A stretch of DNA of 64,000 nucleotides from Nocardiopsis sp. NRRL B-16309 (GTDB lineage: Bacteria; Actinomycetota; Actinomycetes; Streptosporangiales; Streptosporangiaceae): positions 124,001 through 188,000 of the forward strand of contig NZ_LGEC01000016.1 in NCBI RefSeq assembly GCF_001279585.1, written 5' to 3'. The notes under the pieces are model-generated. The model had not been told where the DNA came from and ran no database searches. It was given only the letters and a program-made list of their open reading frames with translations. Made by a program: the position numbers and the translations under genes. Below are positions 1 through 8,480 of this stretch, piece by piece. The number at the start of each line of letters is the position of its first letter. Within the stretch, counting starts at the first letter, position 1.

Positions 1-117
1 CAGGTCGAGGGCTGCACCTACGAGGAGGCCGCCCGCCTGGTCGGGGCACCAGTAGGAACGATCCGCTCCCGGGTCGCCCGCGCCCGCAGCGACCTCGTCC
101 GCCAGGTCGCCGCCTAG
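1..117 (+). CDS. RNA polymerase ECF sigma factor, C-terminal end only
   Basis: The frame is open from the first base and ends at TAG 115-117, giving the last 38 residues of a protein that begins outside the window. The sequence reads like sigma region 4: a helix with YEEAARLVGAP followed by GTIRSRVARARSDL, the recognition helix typical of ECF (sigma-70 region 4.2) factors that bind the -35 element. The gene stops immediately before the repeat array. Which ECF group it belongs to cannot be told from this piece, and no anti-sigma gene follows it on this side. Confidence 0.85.
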   Translation, partial: QVEGCTYEEAARLVGAPVGTIRSRVARARSDLVRQVAA

Positions 118-239
118 CGCAAGCCCCACACCCCCTGGGAAGCCCGGAGGAACACACGTACCCCCGGGGGGCCAAAGCCAACCGTTCAGCCAACCGGTGT
201 GCAGGGGTTGGCCCAGGGCGAGCGACCCCCCAGGTGGCG

Positions 240-820
240 AAAGGGCGGCCGTTCAACCCTCTCGGGGCCAAAGGGGCCCGAGAGACACGCGCCCACGTGA
301 ACCCCAAGGGGTTGAACGTGCACACGCGAGCCTGACCCGACCCCAGGGGTGAAAGGTGGCCGTTCGGCCTGTCTTCACCCCTGGGGGCCTGCGCACGCGG
401 GCCTGCCTCAGCCCTTGGAGCCGGAAGTGGCCGTTCAACCTGCCGAGACCCCAGAGGTCGAACGTGCAGACGCGGGCCTGCCCAGCCCCAAGGGGTGAGA
501 GGTGGCCGTTCAACCTGCCCAGACCCCAGGGGGTTGAACGTGCACCCGCGAGCTTGCCCTGATCCCAGGGGATCGGAGGTGGCCGTTCGGCCTGCCTTCA
601 CCCCTGGGGGCGTGCGCACGCGGGCCTGCCCAGCCCCAAGGGGTGAGAGGTGGCCGTTCAACCTGCCCCAGGGGGTTGAACGTGCACCCGCGAGCTTGCC
701 CTGATCCCAGGGGGCCGGAGGTGGCCGTTCAACCTGCCTTCACCCCTGGGGGTTGAACGTGCACATGCGGGCCTGCCGAACCGCAGGGGGTTGGACGTGG
801 CCGTTCAAGTGACGGGTGTG
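240..820. repeat. Degenerate tandem repeat array, about 71-77 bp period
   Basis: The core GGCCGTTC occurs at 247, 358, 429, 504, 581, 652, 723 and 799, so the spacing is 111 and then 71, 75, 77, 71, 71 and 76 bp. Most units continue as CAACCTGCC, then a CCCAGGGG block, then GGTTGAACGTGCAC and CGCGGGCCTGCC. GTTCAACC and GGTTGAAC are complementary, so each unit can fold into a hairpin. No frame across it has a convincing ribosome site or protein character. It fills the space between the sigma factor gene and the end of the M16 peptidase gene. Confidence 0.8.
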
Positions 821-973
821 CAGGGGGGTTCGCGAGGGGCGCGCCAGTGTTCTGCAGGAGGAGACGGGGCCGCCGCGAGGAACGAGCAAGGCAAGTCGAC
901 GACGAAGAACATCTGGCCTCCAGCGCCCCAGAAAACACAGAGGCCCCCAGAAAACACAGCACAGAGCCCCCGA
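821..973. other. Intergenic spacer with a 15-bp direct repeat
   Basis: This tail of the gene-free stretch runs from the repeat array to the stop of the M16 peptidase. It holds two copies of CCCCAGAAAACACAG at about 926-940 and 945-959, 19 bp apart. On the minus strand these lie just downstream of the peptidase stop and supply the only T-rich runs there, so they may act in transcription termination. I see no gene. Confidence 0.5.
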
Positions 974-2308
974 CTAGAACTCCCGCCCCTCCTCGTACGG
1001 GCCGATGACCGCCAGTGCGCGCGGGCGCGTCAACAGGTCGGCGGCCACCTCGGCGACGTCCTTCTCGGTCACCGCGTCGAACAGCGCCAGGTCGTCGTCG
1101 ATCGAGAAGTGGCGCGGGTGGCTCAGCTCGTGGGCGAGCAGGCGGCTCATCCGGGCGTTGGTGCCCTCGCTGCCCAGGACCCACGTGCCCTGGATCTGGC
1201 CCTTGGCACGGGCCAGCTCCTCGGCGTCGATCCCCGAGGCGGCAACCTTGGCCAGCTCGTCGCGGCACACGCCGATGACCTCGTCGGCCTTCTCCGGCAG
1301 GCAGCCCGCGTACACCTGGAACGTGCCGGTGTCCGCGTAGGCGGTGTGGTAGGCGTGCACCGCGTAGGCCAGGCCGCGCTTCTCGCGCACCTCCTGGAAC
1401 AGGCGCGACGACATCCCGCCGCCCAGGGCCGCGCCGAGCAGGCGCAGCGCGTGCCAGCGCGGGTCCGTGCGCGGCAGCCCCTCCGAACCCAGGATGATGT
1501 GGGCCTGCTCGGTGTCGCGGGAGGTCACCACGGTGCCCCCGTTCACCGCCACCGGGCCTCCGCCGACGCGCGGACCGGCCGGGCGGGCGTCGCCCGCCGC
1601 GGCGAGCTGGTCGGCGAACATCGCGCGGACCTGCTCCACGACCGCGTCGTGGTCCAGGCTGCCCGCGGCCGTGACGATCAGCTCGGAGGGCACGTAGGCG
1701 TCCCGGTACTGCTCGGCGATCCGCTCGCGCGGCAGCGCGCGGATGGAGTCGATGGTGCCCAGGATCGGGCGTCCCAACGGGGTGTCGCCGAAGAAGTGCT
1801 CCGCGAAGACGTCGTCCACCAGGTCGGCGGGCTCGTCCTCGTACATGGCGATCTCCTCCAGGATCACGCCGCGCTCGGTCTCCACCTCGCCCTCGTCCAG
1901 CACCGAGTTGGCCACCATGTCACCGACGACGTCGATGGCCAGCGGCAGGTCCCGGTCGAGCACCTTGGCGTAGTAGCAGGTGTGCTCCTTGGTGGTGTAG
2001 GCGTTGTGGTCGGCGCCGACACCGTCCAGCAGCGCGGAGATCTCCAGCGCCGAGCGGGTCCGCGTCCCCTTGAACAGCAGGTGCTCCAGGAAGTGCGCCG
2101 ACCCCGCGTGCGCGGAGTCCTCGTCGCGCGAGCCGGTGGTCGCGGAGATCCCGAAGGCGGCGGAACGGCCGCCCGGGATGTTCTCGGTGACCACGCGCAG
2201 ACCGCCGGGGAGCACCGTGCGCCGCACGAGTCCGGAGCCGCCGTCCGGCTCCAGCAGCGTCACGGTGGTGCCGGGGTCCTGCTCGGCGGCGATGGGGGCA
2301 GAGCTCAT
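974..2308 (-). CDS. M16 family zinc metallopeptidase (processing-peptidase type)
   Basis: The product is 444 residues. It carries the inverted zinc motif HFLEH about 70-80 residues in, with the downstream EIAMYEDEP stretch that supplies the third ligand region of M16 enzymes. The C-terminal half (LGGGMSSRLFQEVREKRGLAYAV) is the usual inactive paired M16 domain. The family cleaves short peptides or targeting sequences, and no signal peptide is seen, so it is probably cytoplasmic. The ATG at 2306-2308 follows a GAAGGA ribosome site; a longer open frame upstream overlaps pnp and is not credible. It lies directly downstream of pnp on the same strand, the usual actinobacterial arrangement. Confidence 0.92.
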   Translation of the reverse strand: MSSAPIAAEQDPGTTVTLLEPDGGSGLVRRTVLPGGLRVVTENIPGGRSAAFGISATTGSRDEDSAHAGSAHFLEHLLFKGTRTRSALEISALLDGVGADHNAYTTKEHTCYYAKVLDRDLPLAIDVVGDMVANSVLDEGEVETERGVILEEIAMYEDEPADLVDDVFAEHFFGDTPLGRPILGTIDSIRALPRERIAEQYRDAYVPSELIVTAAGSLDHDAVVEQVRAMFADQLAAAGDARPAGPRVGGGPVAVNGGTVVTSRDTEQAHIILGSEGLPRTDPRWHALRLLGAALGGGMSSRLFQEVREKRGLAYAVHAYHTAYADTGTFQVYAGCLPEKADEVIGVCRDELAKVAASGIDAEELARAKGQIQGTWVLGSEGTNARMSRLLAHELSHPRHFSIDDDLALFDAVTEKDVAEVAADLLTRPRALAVIGPYEEGREF

Positions 2309-2441
2309 GAATCCTTCTTCTTCGTCTTCGCGTGGGAGCGGGGTCGGCCACGGGACAGTGCGCCGCCCCTCGTCAGGCCGAGGATACGCCGCGGGGGCGG
2401 CCGCACCGGCTGGTGCGGCCGCCCCCTCAGGCGTGGTGGGA

Positions 2442-4751
2442 TCAGGTGTTCTCGGAACGCCCGCCCGAGCTGCGGCGGCGACGGCGGCGCGGGGCGTCAC
2501 CGGACTCGCCGCCCTTGTCGTCGTCGGCCGGGGCCTCGTCGGCGGCCTCGGGGGCCGCGGCCGGGGCGGAGGCCGCCGCCTCGGACTCCACGACCTCGAC
2601 GGGGACCAGGGACAGCTTGCCGCGGTCGTCGATCTCGCGGATCTCGACCTGGATCTTCTCGCCGATGCCGATGACGTCGTCGAGGTTCTCGATCCGCTTG
2701 CCGCCGTGCAGCTTGCGGATCTGCGAGATGTGCAGCAGGCCGTCCTTGCCGGGCAGCAGCGACACGAACGCGCCGAACGTCGTCGTCTTGACGACGGTGC
2801 CCAGGTAGCGGTCGCCGACCTCGGGCATCGTCGGGTTCGCGATCTGGTTGATCGTGTCCCGCGCGGCCTCGGCGGACGGGCCGTCCACGGCACCGATGTA
2901 GATGGTGCCGTCGTCCTCGATCGTGATGTCGGCGCCGGTGTCGTCCTGGATCGAGTTGATCATCTTGCCCTTCGGGCCGATGACCTCGCCGATCTTGTCG
3001 GTCGGAACCTTGACCGTCAGGATGCGCGGAGCGTTCGGGCTCATCTCGGCCGGGGTCTCGATGGCCTCGCGCATGACGTCGAGGATCGCCAGGCGGGCGC
3101 CGCGGGCCTGCTGCAGCGCGATCGCCAGCTGCTCGGCGGGGATGCCGTCGAGCTTGGTGTCCAGCTGCAGGGCCGTGATGAGCTCACGGGTACCGGCGAC
3201 CTTGAAGTCCATGTCGCCGAACGCGTCCTCGGCGCCCAGGATGTCGGTCAGCGTGACGAACTGGTCACCCTCGCTGATGAGGCCCATGGCGATACCCGAC
3301 ACCATCTCCTTGAGGGGCACGCCGGCCGCCATCAGGGACATGGTGGACGCGCAGACCGAGCCCATCGAGGTGGAGCCGTTGGAGCCCAGCGCCTCGGACA
3401 CCTGCCGGATGGCGTACGGGAACTCCTCGCGGGACGGCAGGACCGGGAGCAGGGCGCGCTCGGCGAGGGCGCCGTGCCCGATCTCGCGCCGCTTGGGCGA
3501 GCCCACCCGACCGGTCTCACCGGTGGAGTAGGGCGGGAAGTTGTAGTTGTGCATGTAGCGCTTGGTCTTGTCAGGGTTGAGCGTGTCAACCATCTGCTCC
3601 ATGCGCAGCATGTTGAGCGTGGTGACGCCCAGGATCTGGGTCTCACCGCGCTCGAAGAGGGCCGAACCGTGCACCCGCGGCAGGACGCCGACCTCGGCGC
3701 TCAGCGAACGGATGTCCTTGGGGCCGCGGCCGTCGATCCGGACCTGGTCGCGCAGCACCCGCTCGCGCATGAGCTGCTTGCTCAGCGAGCGGAAGGCGGC
3801 GCCGACCTCCTTCTCGCGGCCCTCGAAGTCCTCGGCCAGCTTCTCGCCGGCGGCGGCCTTGACGCGGTCCAGCTCGGCCTCGCGCTCCTGCTTGTCCGCG
3901 ATGGTCAGAGCCTTGGCCAGGTCCTCCCGGACGGCGGCCTGGACGGCGGCGTAGGCGTCCTCCTCGTAGTCGAGGAAGATCGGGAACTCGGCCACCTCGC
4001 GGCTGGACTGCTCCGCGACGGCCTGCTGGGCCTTGCACAGCACCTTGATGAAGGGCTTGGCGGCGTCGAGGCCCTCGGCCACGGTCTGCTCGTTGGGACC
4101 GACGGCGCCCTCGGCGACCAGCTTCAGGGTGCGGGGCGTGGACTCGGCCTCGACCATCATGATGGCGACGTCGCCGTCATCGAGGACGCGACCGGCGACC
4201 ACCATGTCGAAGGTGGCGTTCTCCAGCTCGCCGTGGGTGGGGAAGCCCACCCACTGGCCCTCGATCAGGGCGACGCGCACGCCGCCGATCGGGCCGGAGA
4301 AGGGGATCCCGGAGATCTGCGTGGACATCGAGGCGGCGTTGATCGCGACGACGTCGTACAGGTGCTCGGGGTGCAGGGCCAGGATCGTCTCGACGACCTG
4401 GATCTCGTTGCGCAGGCCCTTCTTGAACGACGGGCGCAGCGGCCGGTCGATCAGGCGGCAGGTGAGGATGGCGTCCTCGGAGGGACGGCCCTCCCGCCGG
4501 AAGAAGGAGCCGGGGATGCGGCCCGCGGCGTACATGCGCTCCTCGACGTCCACCGTCAGGGGGAAGAAGTCGAGGTTCTCCTTGGGCCGCTTCGACGCGG
4601 TCGTGGCGGACAGGACGACGGTCTCGTCGTCCAGGTACACCATGGCCGATCCGGCGGCCTGCTGGGCGAGGCGGCCGGTCTCGAAGCGGATGGTACGGGT
4701 GCCGAACTTGCCGTTGTCGATGACGGCTTCGGCCGAGTAAGCGCCCTCCAT
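2442..4751 (-). CDS. pnp: Polyribonucleotide nucleotidyltransferase (PNPase)
   Basis: The 769-residue protein has the full PNPase layout: two RNase PH-like domains separated by a helical domain, a KH domain (IGPKGKMINSIQ, near residue 590), an S1 domain (YLGTVVKTTTFGAFVSLLPG, near 660) and a basic, disordered tail ending in an arginine-rich stretch. It degrades RNA 3'-5' using phosphate and in actinomycetes also adds 3' tails; its (p)ppGpp synthesis is reported in Streptomyces (family knowledge). The ATG at 4749-4751 follows AGGAGG. It sits downstream of rpsO behind a terminator hairpin at 5031-5064, so read-through or a promoter in the 322-bp spacer must drive it. Confidence 0.97.
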   Translation of the reverse strand: MEGAYSAEAVIDNGKFGTRTIRFETGRLAQQAAGSAMVYLDDETVVLSATTASKRPKENLDFFPLTVDVEERMYAAGRIPGSFFRREGRPSEDAILTCRLIDRPLRPSFKKGLRNEIQVVETILALHPEHLYDVVAINAASMSTQISGIPFSGPIGGVRVALIEGQWVGFPTHGELENATFDMVVAGRVLDDGDVAIMMVEAESTPRTLKLVAEGAVGPNEQTVAEGLDAAKPFIKVLCKAQQAVAEQSSREVAEFPIFLDYEEDAYAAVQAAVREDLAKALTIADKQEREAELDRVKAAAGEKLAEDFEGREKEVGAAFRSLSKQLMRERVLRDQVRIDGRGPKDIRSLSAEVGVLPRVHGSALFERGETQILGVTTLNMLRMEQMVDTLNPDKTKRYMHNYNFPPYSTGETGRVGSPKRREIGHGALAERALLPVLPSREEFPYAIRQVSEALGSNGSTSMGSVCASTMSLMAAGVPLKEMVSGIAMGLISEGDQFVTLTDILGAEDAFGDMDFKVAGTRELITALQLDTKLDGIPAEQLAIALQQARGARLAILDVMREAIETPAEMSPNAPRILTVKVPTDKIGEVIGPKGKMINSIQDDTGADITIEDDGTIYIGAVDGPSAEAARDTINQIANPTMPEVGDRYLGTVVKTTTFGAFVSLLPGKDGLLHISQIRKLHGGKRIENLDDVIGIGEKIQVEIREIDDRGKLSLVPVEVVESEAAASAPAAAPEAADEAPADDDKGGESGDAPRRRRRRSSGGRSENT

Positions 4752-5030
4752 GGGCGACCTCCTGGTACAGGTGTGGGATGTGCCGCGGCTCGCGCGGTTG
4801 CGCGTTCCACGGCCTTGGGTCCTTCGTCCCGCGTCCGGTCCAGGGAGTTGATGACGGCCGGTCATCGATCGAAGCCCACGGCAGCCACCCCTGGGGGGCG
4901 GTGTCCGGGGACCACTACCGAGGACCGGCCTCGACTCTGCTGCCGAGGATGAGGATCGCGGGGGTGTTCGCTATGGAGTTGTGGGTGGTGCACGCGTGAC
5001 GGCCGTGGACCGCCACGCGTGTCACACCTT
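4752..5030 (-). promoter_or_regulatory. pnp leader region
   Basis: This spacer between the rpsO terminator and the pnp start has no credible gene on either strand. In other bacteria the pnp leader is the site of PNPase autoregulation, and a pnp promoter downstream of rpsO is known in Streptomyces. Those facts make a promoter here likely, but I did not find a convincing -10/-35 pair by eye. Confidence 0.4.
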
Positions 5031-5064
5031 ACTAACAAAACGGGAGCGGCCGAAGCCACTCCCG
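5031..5064 (-). terminator. rpsO terminator with UUCG tetraloop
   Basis: Read on the minus strand, the arms CGGGAGTGGC and GCCGCTCCCG enclose a TTCG loop (10 pairs, one G-U). TTTTGTTAG follows directly. This is a textbook intrinsic terminator placed just after the rpsO stop and upstream of pnp, so it can attenuate read-through into pnp. Confidence 0.85.
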
Positions 5065-5073
5065 TCGCCGGTT

Positions 5074-5343
5074 CTAGCGGCGCAGGCCCAGACGCTCGAT
5101 GAGCGAGCGGTAGCGGGTGATGTCCTGCTTGGCGATGTACTTGAGCAGACGGCGGCGGCGACCGACCATCAGGAGCAGGCCACGACGGCTGTGGTGGTCG
5201 TGCTTGTGGCCCTTGAGGTGCTCGGTCAGCTCGGTGATGCGGTGCGTGAGCAGCGCGACCTGGACCTCGGGGGAGCCGGTGTCACCCTCGGAGGTGGCGT
5301 ACTCGGCGATGATCTTCTCTTTGGTGGCGGTGTCGATCGACAC
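5074..5343 (-). CDS. rpsO: 30S ribosomal protein S15
   Basis: At 89 residues the product matches the S15 length exactly. It contains the family's HDHHSRRGLLLMVGRRRRLL core, which contacts 16S rRNA helix 22 in the small-subunit platform, and it ends in SLIERLGLRR. The start is GTG at 5341-5343 behind AAGGAG. It lies between ribF and pnp on the same strand, the conserved order. A strong intrinsic terminator follows the stop. Confidence 0.97.
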   Translation of the reverse strand: MSIDTATKEKIIAEYATSEGDTGSPEVQVALLTHRITELTEHLKGHKHDHHSRRGLLLMVGRRRRLLKYIAKQDITRYRSLIERLGLRR

Positions 5344-5580
5344 GACGCTCCTTCACTCAATGATTCGGTACGCAGGGCGAACCCGTGGCACGGAGCCGGG
5401 GTCAGACGCGGTGACCGCGCGTACGAACAGTCACCGTCGCGTGTGGTGGGCGCGGACCGTCGCCGACGGCGTCGGTGCAGCGCGCTCCCCGCGCCGACGC
5501 CCTCCGCGGACGGAGGGCCTGACACGGGGCACACGTGGACGTCTCCACACTACCGCAAACCACGAGGTGACGGAGCTGCG

Positions 5581-6579
5581 TCACCCTGTGGAGCCGCTCT
5601 CCCCCGCCGGATCGCCGGTCCGCTCGCCCGCCCCGCCGCCGACCAGCACCTCGCGGCACCGGTCGACGTCGCGGTGCATGGCCACGATGAGCTCGTCGAT
5701 GCTGTCGAAGCGCTCCTGCCCGCGGATCCGGTGGGTGAACTCCACGGCCATGTGCACGCCGTACAGTTCGAGGTCGTCACGGTCGAGCGCGTAGGCCTCC
5801 ACGGTGCGCTCGGCGCCGTCGAAGGTGGGGTTGCTGCCCACGGAGATCGCGGCCGGCCAACGGGACTCCTGGCCCGCCGCGGACGCGGTCCGGCTCAGCC
5901 AGCCGGCGTAGACGCCGTCGCCGGGCACGGCGGTGCCGGGCGCCAGGTCCATGTTGGCGGTGGGGAACCCGAGCAGCTCGCGCCCGCGCGCGGCACCGTG
6001 CACGACCTCGCCCTCCACCCGGTGCGGCCGGCCCAGAAGGGCGGCGGCACCGGCCACGTCGCCGTCCCCGAGCAGGGCGCGCACGCGCGTCGAGGTGATC
6101 GTGCGCCCGTCGGCCACCAGCGGCACGCCGTGCGCGGTGAAGCCGAGTCCGCGGCCGAATCCGGCCAGCGCCGCGACGTCGCCCGCGGCCCGGTGGCCGA
6201 ACCGGAAGTCCTCGCCCACGACCACGGCGACCGCGTGCAGGCGGTCCGTGAGCACGGAGCGGACGAACTCCTCCGGCGAGCGCGCCGACAGGCGCTTGTC
6301 GAAGGGCAGGACGCACACCGCGTCGGCGCCGTACTCCTCCAGCAGCCCCACCCGCCGGTCCAGCGGCGTCAGCACCGGCGGGGTCGCCCCGCGCAGGACC
6401 GACTCCGGGTGGGGGTCGAAGGTCACCACGACCACGGGCAGCTCCAGCTCCCGGCCGCGCTCGACGGCGGTCGCCAGGATGGCCTGGTGGCCTCGGTGCA
6501 CTCCGTCGAAGACCCCGACAGCCACCACGGACCGCCCCCATTCGGAGGGAATGTCCTCCAGCCCGCCCCATCGCCGCAC
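5581..6579 (-). CDS. ribF: Bifunctional riboflavin kinase / FAD synthetase
   Basis: The 332-residue protein makes FMN and then FAD from riboflavin. The N-terminal adenylyltransferase domain has GVFDGVHRGHQ, a nucleotidyltransferase HxGH-like motif, close to the start, then VVTFDPHP. The C-terminal kinase domain has GFPTANMDL and later SVGSNPTFDG. I chose GTG at 6577-6579 because GGGAG lies six bases before it and the protein then begins VRRWGGLEDIP as in relatives; the open frame runs 47 codons further upstream without family likeness. It is co-directional with truB, but a toxin-antitoxin pair on the other strand separates the two. Confidence 0.94.
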   Translation of the reverse strand: MRRWGGLEDIPSEWGRSVVAVGVFDGVHRGHQAILATAVERGRELELPVVVVTFDPHPESVLRGATPPVLTPLDRRVGLLEEYGADAVCVLPFDKRLSARSPEEFVRSVLTDRLHAVAVVVGEDFRFGHRAAGDVAALAGFGRGLGFTAHGVPLVADGRTITSTRVRALLGDGDVAGAAALLGRPHRVEGEVVHGAARGRELLGFPTANMDLAPGTAVPGDGVYAGWLSRTASAAGQESRWPAAISVGSNPTFDGAERTVEAYALDRDDLELYGVHMAVEFTHRIRGQERFDSIDELIVAMHRDVDRCREVLVGGGAGERTGDPAGESGSTG

Positions 6580-6841
6580 GTCCGGCTCCCCTCGACCCAC
6601 TTCGCTGACGCTGTCCGGGCTCCGGGGGGACGAACGCTCCCCCTGGGGCCCCAGACAAGGGTGCCACGCCCGCCGCCCCCGCACGGACACGCGGGTGGTG
6701 TGGCCCGGCCCACTCAGCACGTTCTGCCGCCGCAGACAGGGGTGGGTCGGCGGAGCGCCGGCGGCTGGCGTGCACGGGACACAGCCCCACTTGTCGGTAG
6801 TCGCATGCTCACGTTGAGGTTACGCGCGGGGGCATTGCTGG

Positions 6842-6847
6842 TAGCAT
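6842..6847 (+). promoter_or_regulatory. Leaderless -10 element of the antitoxin gene
   Basis: TAGCAT fits the actinobacterial TAnnnT -10 motif and lies seven bases before the ATG at 6855. No Shine-Dalgarno sequence lies between them. This is the pattern of a leaderless transcript whose first base is the A of the start codon. No good -35 box is visible. Confidence 0.55.
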
Positions 6848-6854
6848 AAATCCT

Positions 6855-7115
6855 ATGAGCGGTCTTACCCAGAAGTACTCCATCACGTTGCCCAGAGACA
6901 TCGCCGAGCAGGCACGCTCTCGAGGCGGCCCCTCAGGGCTGTCCTCCTATGTCGCCGCCGCTGTCGCCAGACAGCTCGAACGGGACAATCTCAATGACCT
7001 CATCGAGGCGTTGGAGTCCCATCACGGCCCGATCACTGACGAAGAACTCCAGCAGACTCGCGAGGAGTTGCACCGTGCCCGCAGGGAACAGGGCACTCCG
7101 GGACCGGTGGAGTAG
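6855..7115 (+). CDS. RHH (CopG-like) antitoxin
   Basis: The 86-residue protein begins with KYSITLPRDIAEQARSR, the beta strand plus helix of a ribbon-helix-helix DNA-binding domain, followed by LSSYVAAAVARQLERD. The acidic, charged second half (LIEALESHHGPITDEELQQ) is the kind of tail that wraps a PIN toxin. Its TAG is followed directly by the GTG of the toxin with no spacer, so the two are translationally coupled. Such antitoxins bind their own operator and neutralise the toxin. The start is probably leaderless. The subfamily (VapB-like) is inferred from the partner. Confidence 0.85.
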   Translation: MSGLTQKYSITLPRDIAEQARSRGGPSGLSSYVAAAVARQLERDNLNDLIEALESHHGPITDEELQQTREELHRARREQGTPGPVE

Positions 7116-7529
7116 GTGAGCCCGAGCCCTCACCGCCCGAACGGCACACTCGTCCTGGACAGTGAAGGATTGGCCAGGGCCGTTCTCCAGGATCGAATCA
7201 TCACCCGCTGGCTCGTCCTCGCCCGTGCCGACGACAGTCGGGTGATCACGAGTTCCGCGACACTCGTGGAAGTCATTCACCCACGCATCAACCGTGCGGC
7301 TCTAGAGTGGCAACTGTCCCGGCTGACGATCGAACCTGTGACCGAGCATGTCGCTCGGGAAGCCACCCGATTGCTGGACGCCGCCGGGCTGCATGGCCAT
7401 CGGCACGCCATCGACGCGATGCTGTGTGCCACCGCCCTGGCCGCACCCGGACCGGTCACGATCCTCACCTCTGATCCTGACGACCTCAAGGCGCTCTGCG
7501 GCGGGAAAGCGACCATCATCAAGATCTGA
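7116..7529 (+). CDS. PIN-domain toxin (VapC-like ribonuclease)
   Basis: The 137-residue protein has the spaced acidic residues of PIN nucleases: D in LVLDSEGL near the start, E in SATLVEV, D in HAIDAML and D in LTSDPDDL. These coordinate Mg2+ for RNA cleavage, and VapC relatives typically cut tRNA or rRNA. It starts with GTG immediately after the antitoxin stop. The gene ends six bases before the stop of truB, which runs the other way. Its target cannot be read from the sequence. Confidence 0.86.
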   Translation: MSPSPHRPNGTLVLDSEGLARAVLQDRIITRWLVLARADDSRVITSSATLVEVIHPRINRAALEWQLSRLTIEPVTEHVAREATRLLDAAGLHGHRHAIDAMLCATALAAPGPVTILTSDPDDLKALCGGKATIIKI

Positions 7530-7535
7530 AGTCGG

Positions 7536-8423
7536 TCAGGCGGGGTCGAAGACCACGACCGGCTTCATGTGGTCACCGCGGTTCTCGCCCAGGGCGACGA
7601 CGCGGCCGTCGGGGGCGAACAGCCCCACCGGGCCCTCGCCCAGGGTGCTCGGCCCGATCCGGTTGCCGTGCCGGATGCGGCCGGTCTCGTCCTCGGTGAG
7701 CGTGCGGACCGGGAAGGCCGCGGCCACCGCCTGGGCGAGCGGCACCTGCGTGAACTCCTCCGCCAGCTGGTCGAGCGTGCGGGCCCGGGACAGGTCGTAG
7801 GGCCCCACCCTTGTGCGGCGCAGCGCGGTCAGATGGCCGCCCACGCCCAGGGCGGCGCCCATGTCGCGGGCGAGCGAGCGGATGTAGGTCCCGCTGGAGC
7901 AGGTCACCTCGGCGTCGACGTCCACGAACGTGCCGCCCTCGTCCACCACCCGGCGGATGTCGGTGACCGTGAACTCGGAGACCGTCACCTCGCGGGCCCT
8001 GAGCGCGACCTCCTTGCCCTCACGGGCCGACTTGTACGCGCGCTTGCCGTCCACCTTGATCGCGCTGACCTGCGGTGGGACCTGCTGGATGCGCCCGGTG
8101 AGGGCGGCGACCGCCGCGTGCACGGCCTCGTCCGCCACCCCGGAGGCGTCCACCCGAGCGCCGGGCTCGCCCTCGGCGTCGTCGGTGCTGGTCACCTGGC
8201 CGAGCCGGAGGGTCGCCTCGTAGACCTTCTCCGTGAGGGTCAGGTGGCCGAGCAGCTTCGTGCCCTTCTCCACCCCGAGCACCAGGACGCCCGTGGCCAT
8301 CGGGTCCAGGGTCCCGGCGTGGCCCACCCGCCGGGTCCGCGCGAGCCCGCGCGTCTTGGCGACCACGTCGTGCGAGGTCCAGTCGGCGGGCTTGTCCACG
8401 ACCACGACGCCGCTCTCGGCCAT
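7536..8423 (-). CDS. truB: tRNA pseudouridine-55 synthase
   Basis: The 295-residue enzyme converts U55 of the tRNA T-loop to pseudouridine. It has GVVVVDKPADWTSHDVV at the start and GHAGTLDPMATGVL, whose D is the catalytic aspartate of the TruB family. KVYEATLRLGQ and SSGTYIRSLARD follow in the expected order. The ATG at 8421-8423 follows GGAG. It lies downstream of rbfA in the translation operon. The C-terminal stretch (ETGRIRHGNRI) resembles the PUA-like end of actinobacterial TruB. Confidence 0.96.
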   Translation of the reverse strand: MAESGVVVVDKPADWTSHDVVAKTRGLARTRRVGHAGTLDPMATGVLVLGVEKGTKLLGHLTLTEKVYEATLRLGQVTSTDDAEGEPGARVDASGVADEAVHAAVAALTGRIQQVPPQVSAIKVDGKRAYKSAREGKEVALRAREVTVSEFTVTDIRRVVDEGGTFVDVDAEVTCSSGTYIRSLARDMGAALGVGGHLTALRRTRVGPYDLSRARTLDQLAEEFTQVPLAQAVAAAFPVRTLTEDETGRIRHGNRIGPSTLGEGPVGLFAPDGRVVALGENRGDHMKPVVVFDPA

Positions 8424-8446
8424 GAGACTCCTTCGGGGTGAATGCC

Positions 8447-8473
8447 GGCGGCGGCGCGGTCCGCGCCGCCGCC
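8447..8473 (-). terminator. Hairpin between rbfA and truB
   Basis: Arms of about 12 pairs, GGCGGCGGCGCG and CGCGCCGCCGCC, surround a very short loop between the rbfA stop and the truB start. There is no T-run, so it may be an mRNA processing or stability element rather than a terminator. Confidence 0.45.
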
Positions 8474-8480
8474 CCGGGTG

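Noticed and set aside
240..820. CRISPR array
   Set aside because: The repeats are degenerate, spacing varies by several bases and the intervening sequences are also related, unlike unique spacers. No cas gene is present.
791..2674. Long plus-strand frame over the M16 gene
   Set aside because: It is the high-GC shadow of the minus-strand peptidase gene, with low-complexity composition and no family motifs. The same applies to the long frames opposite pnp, infB, secA2 and the ABC importer.
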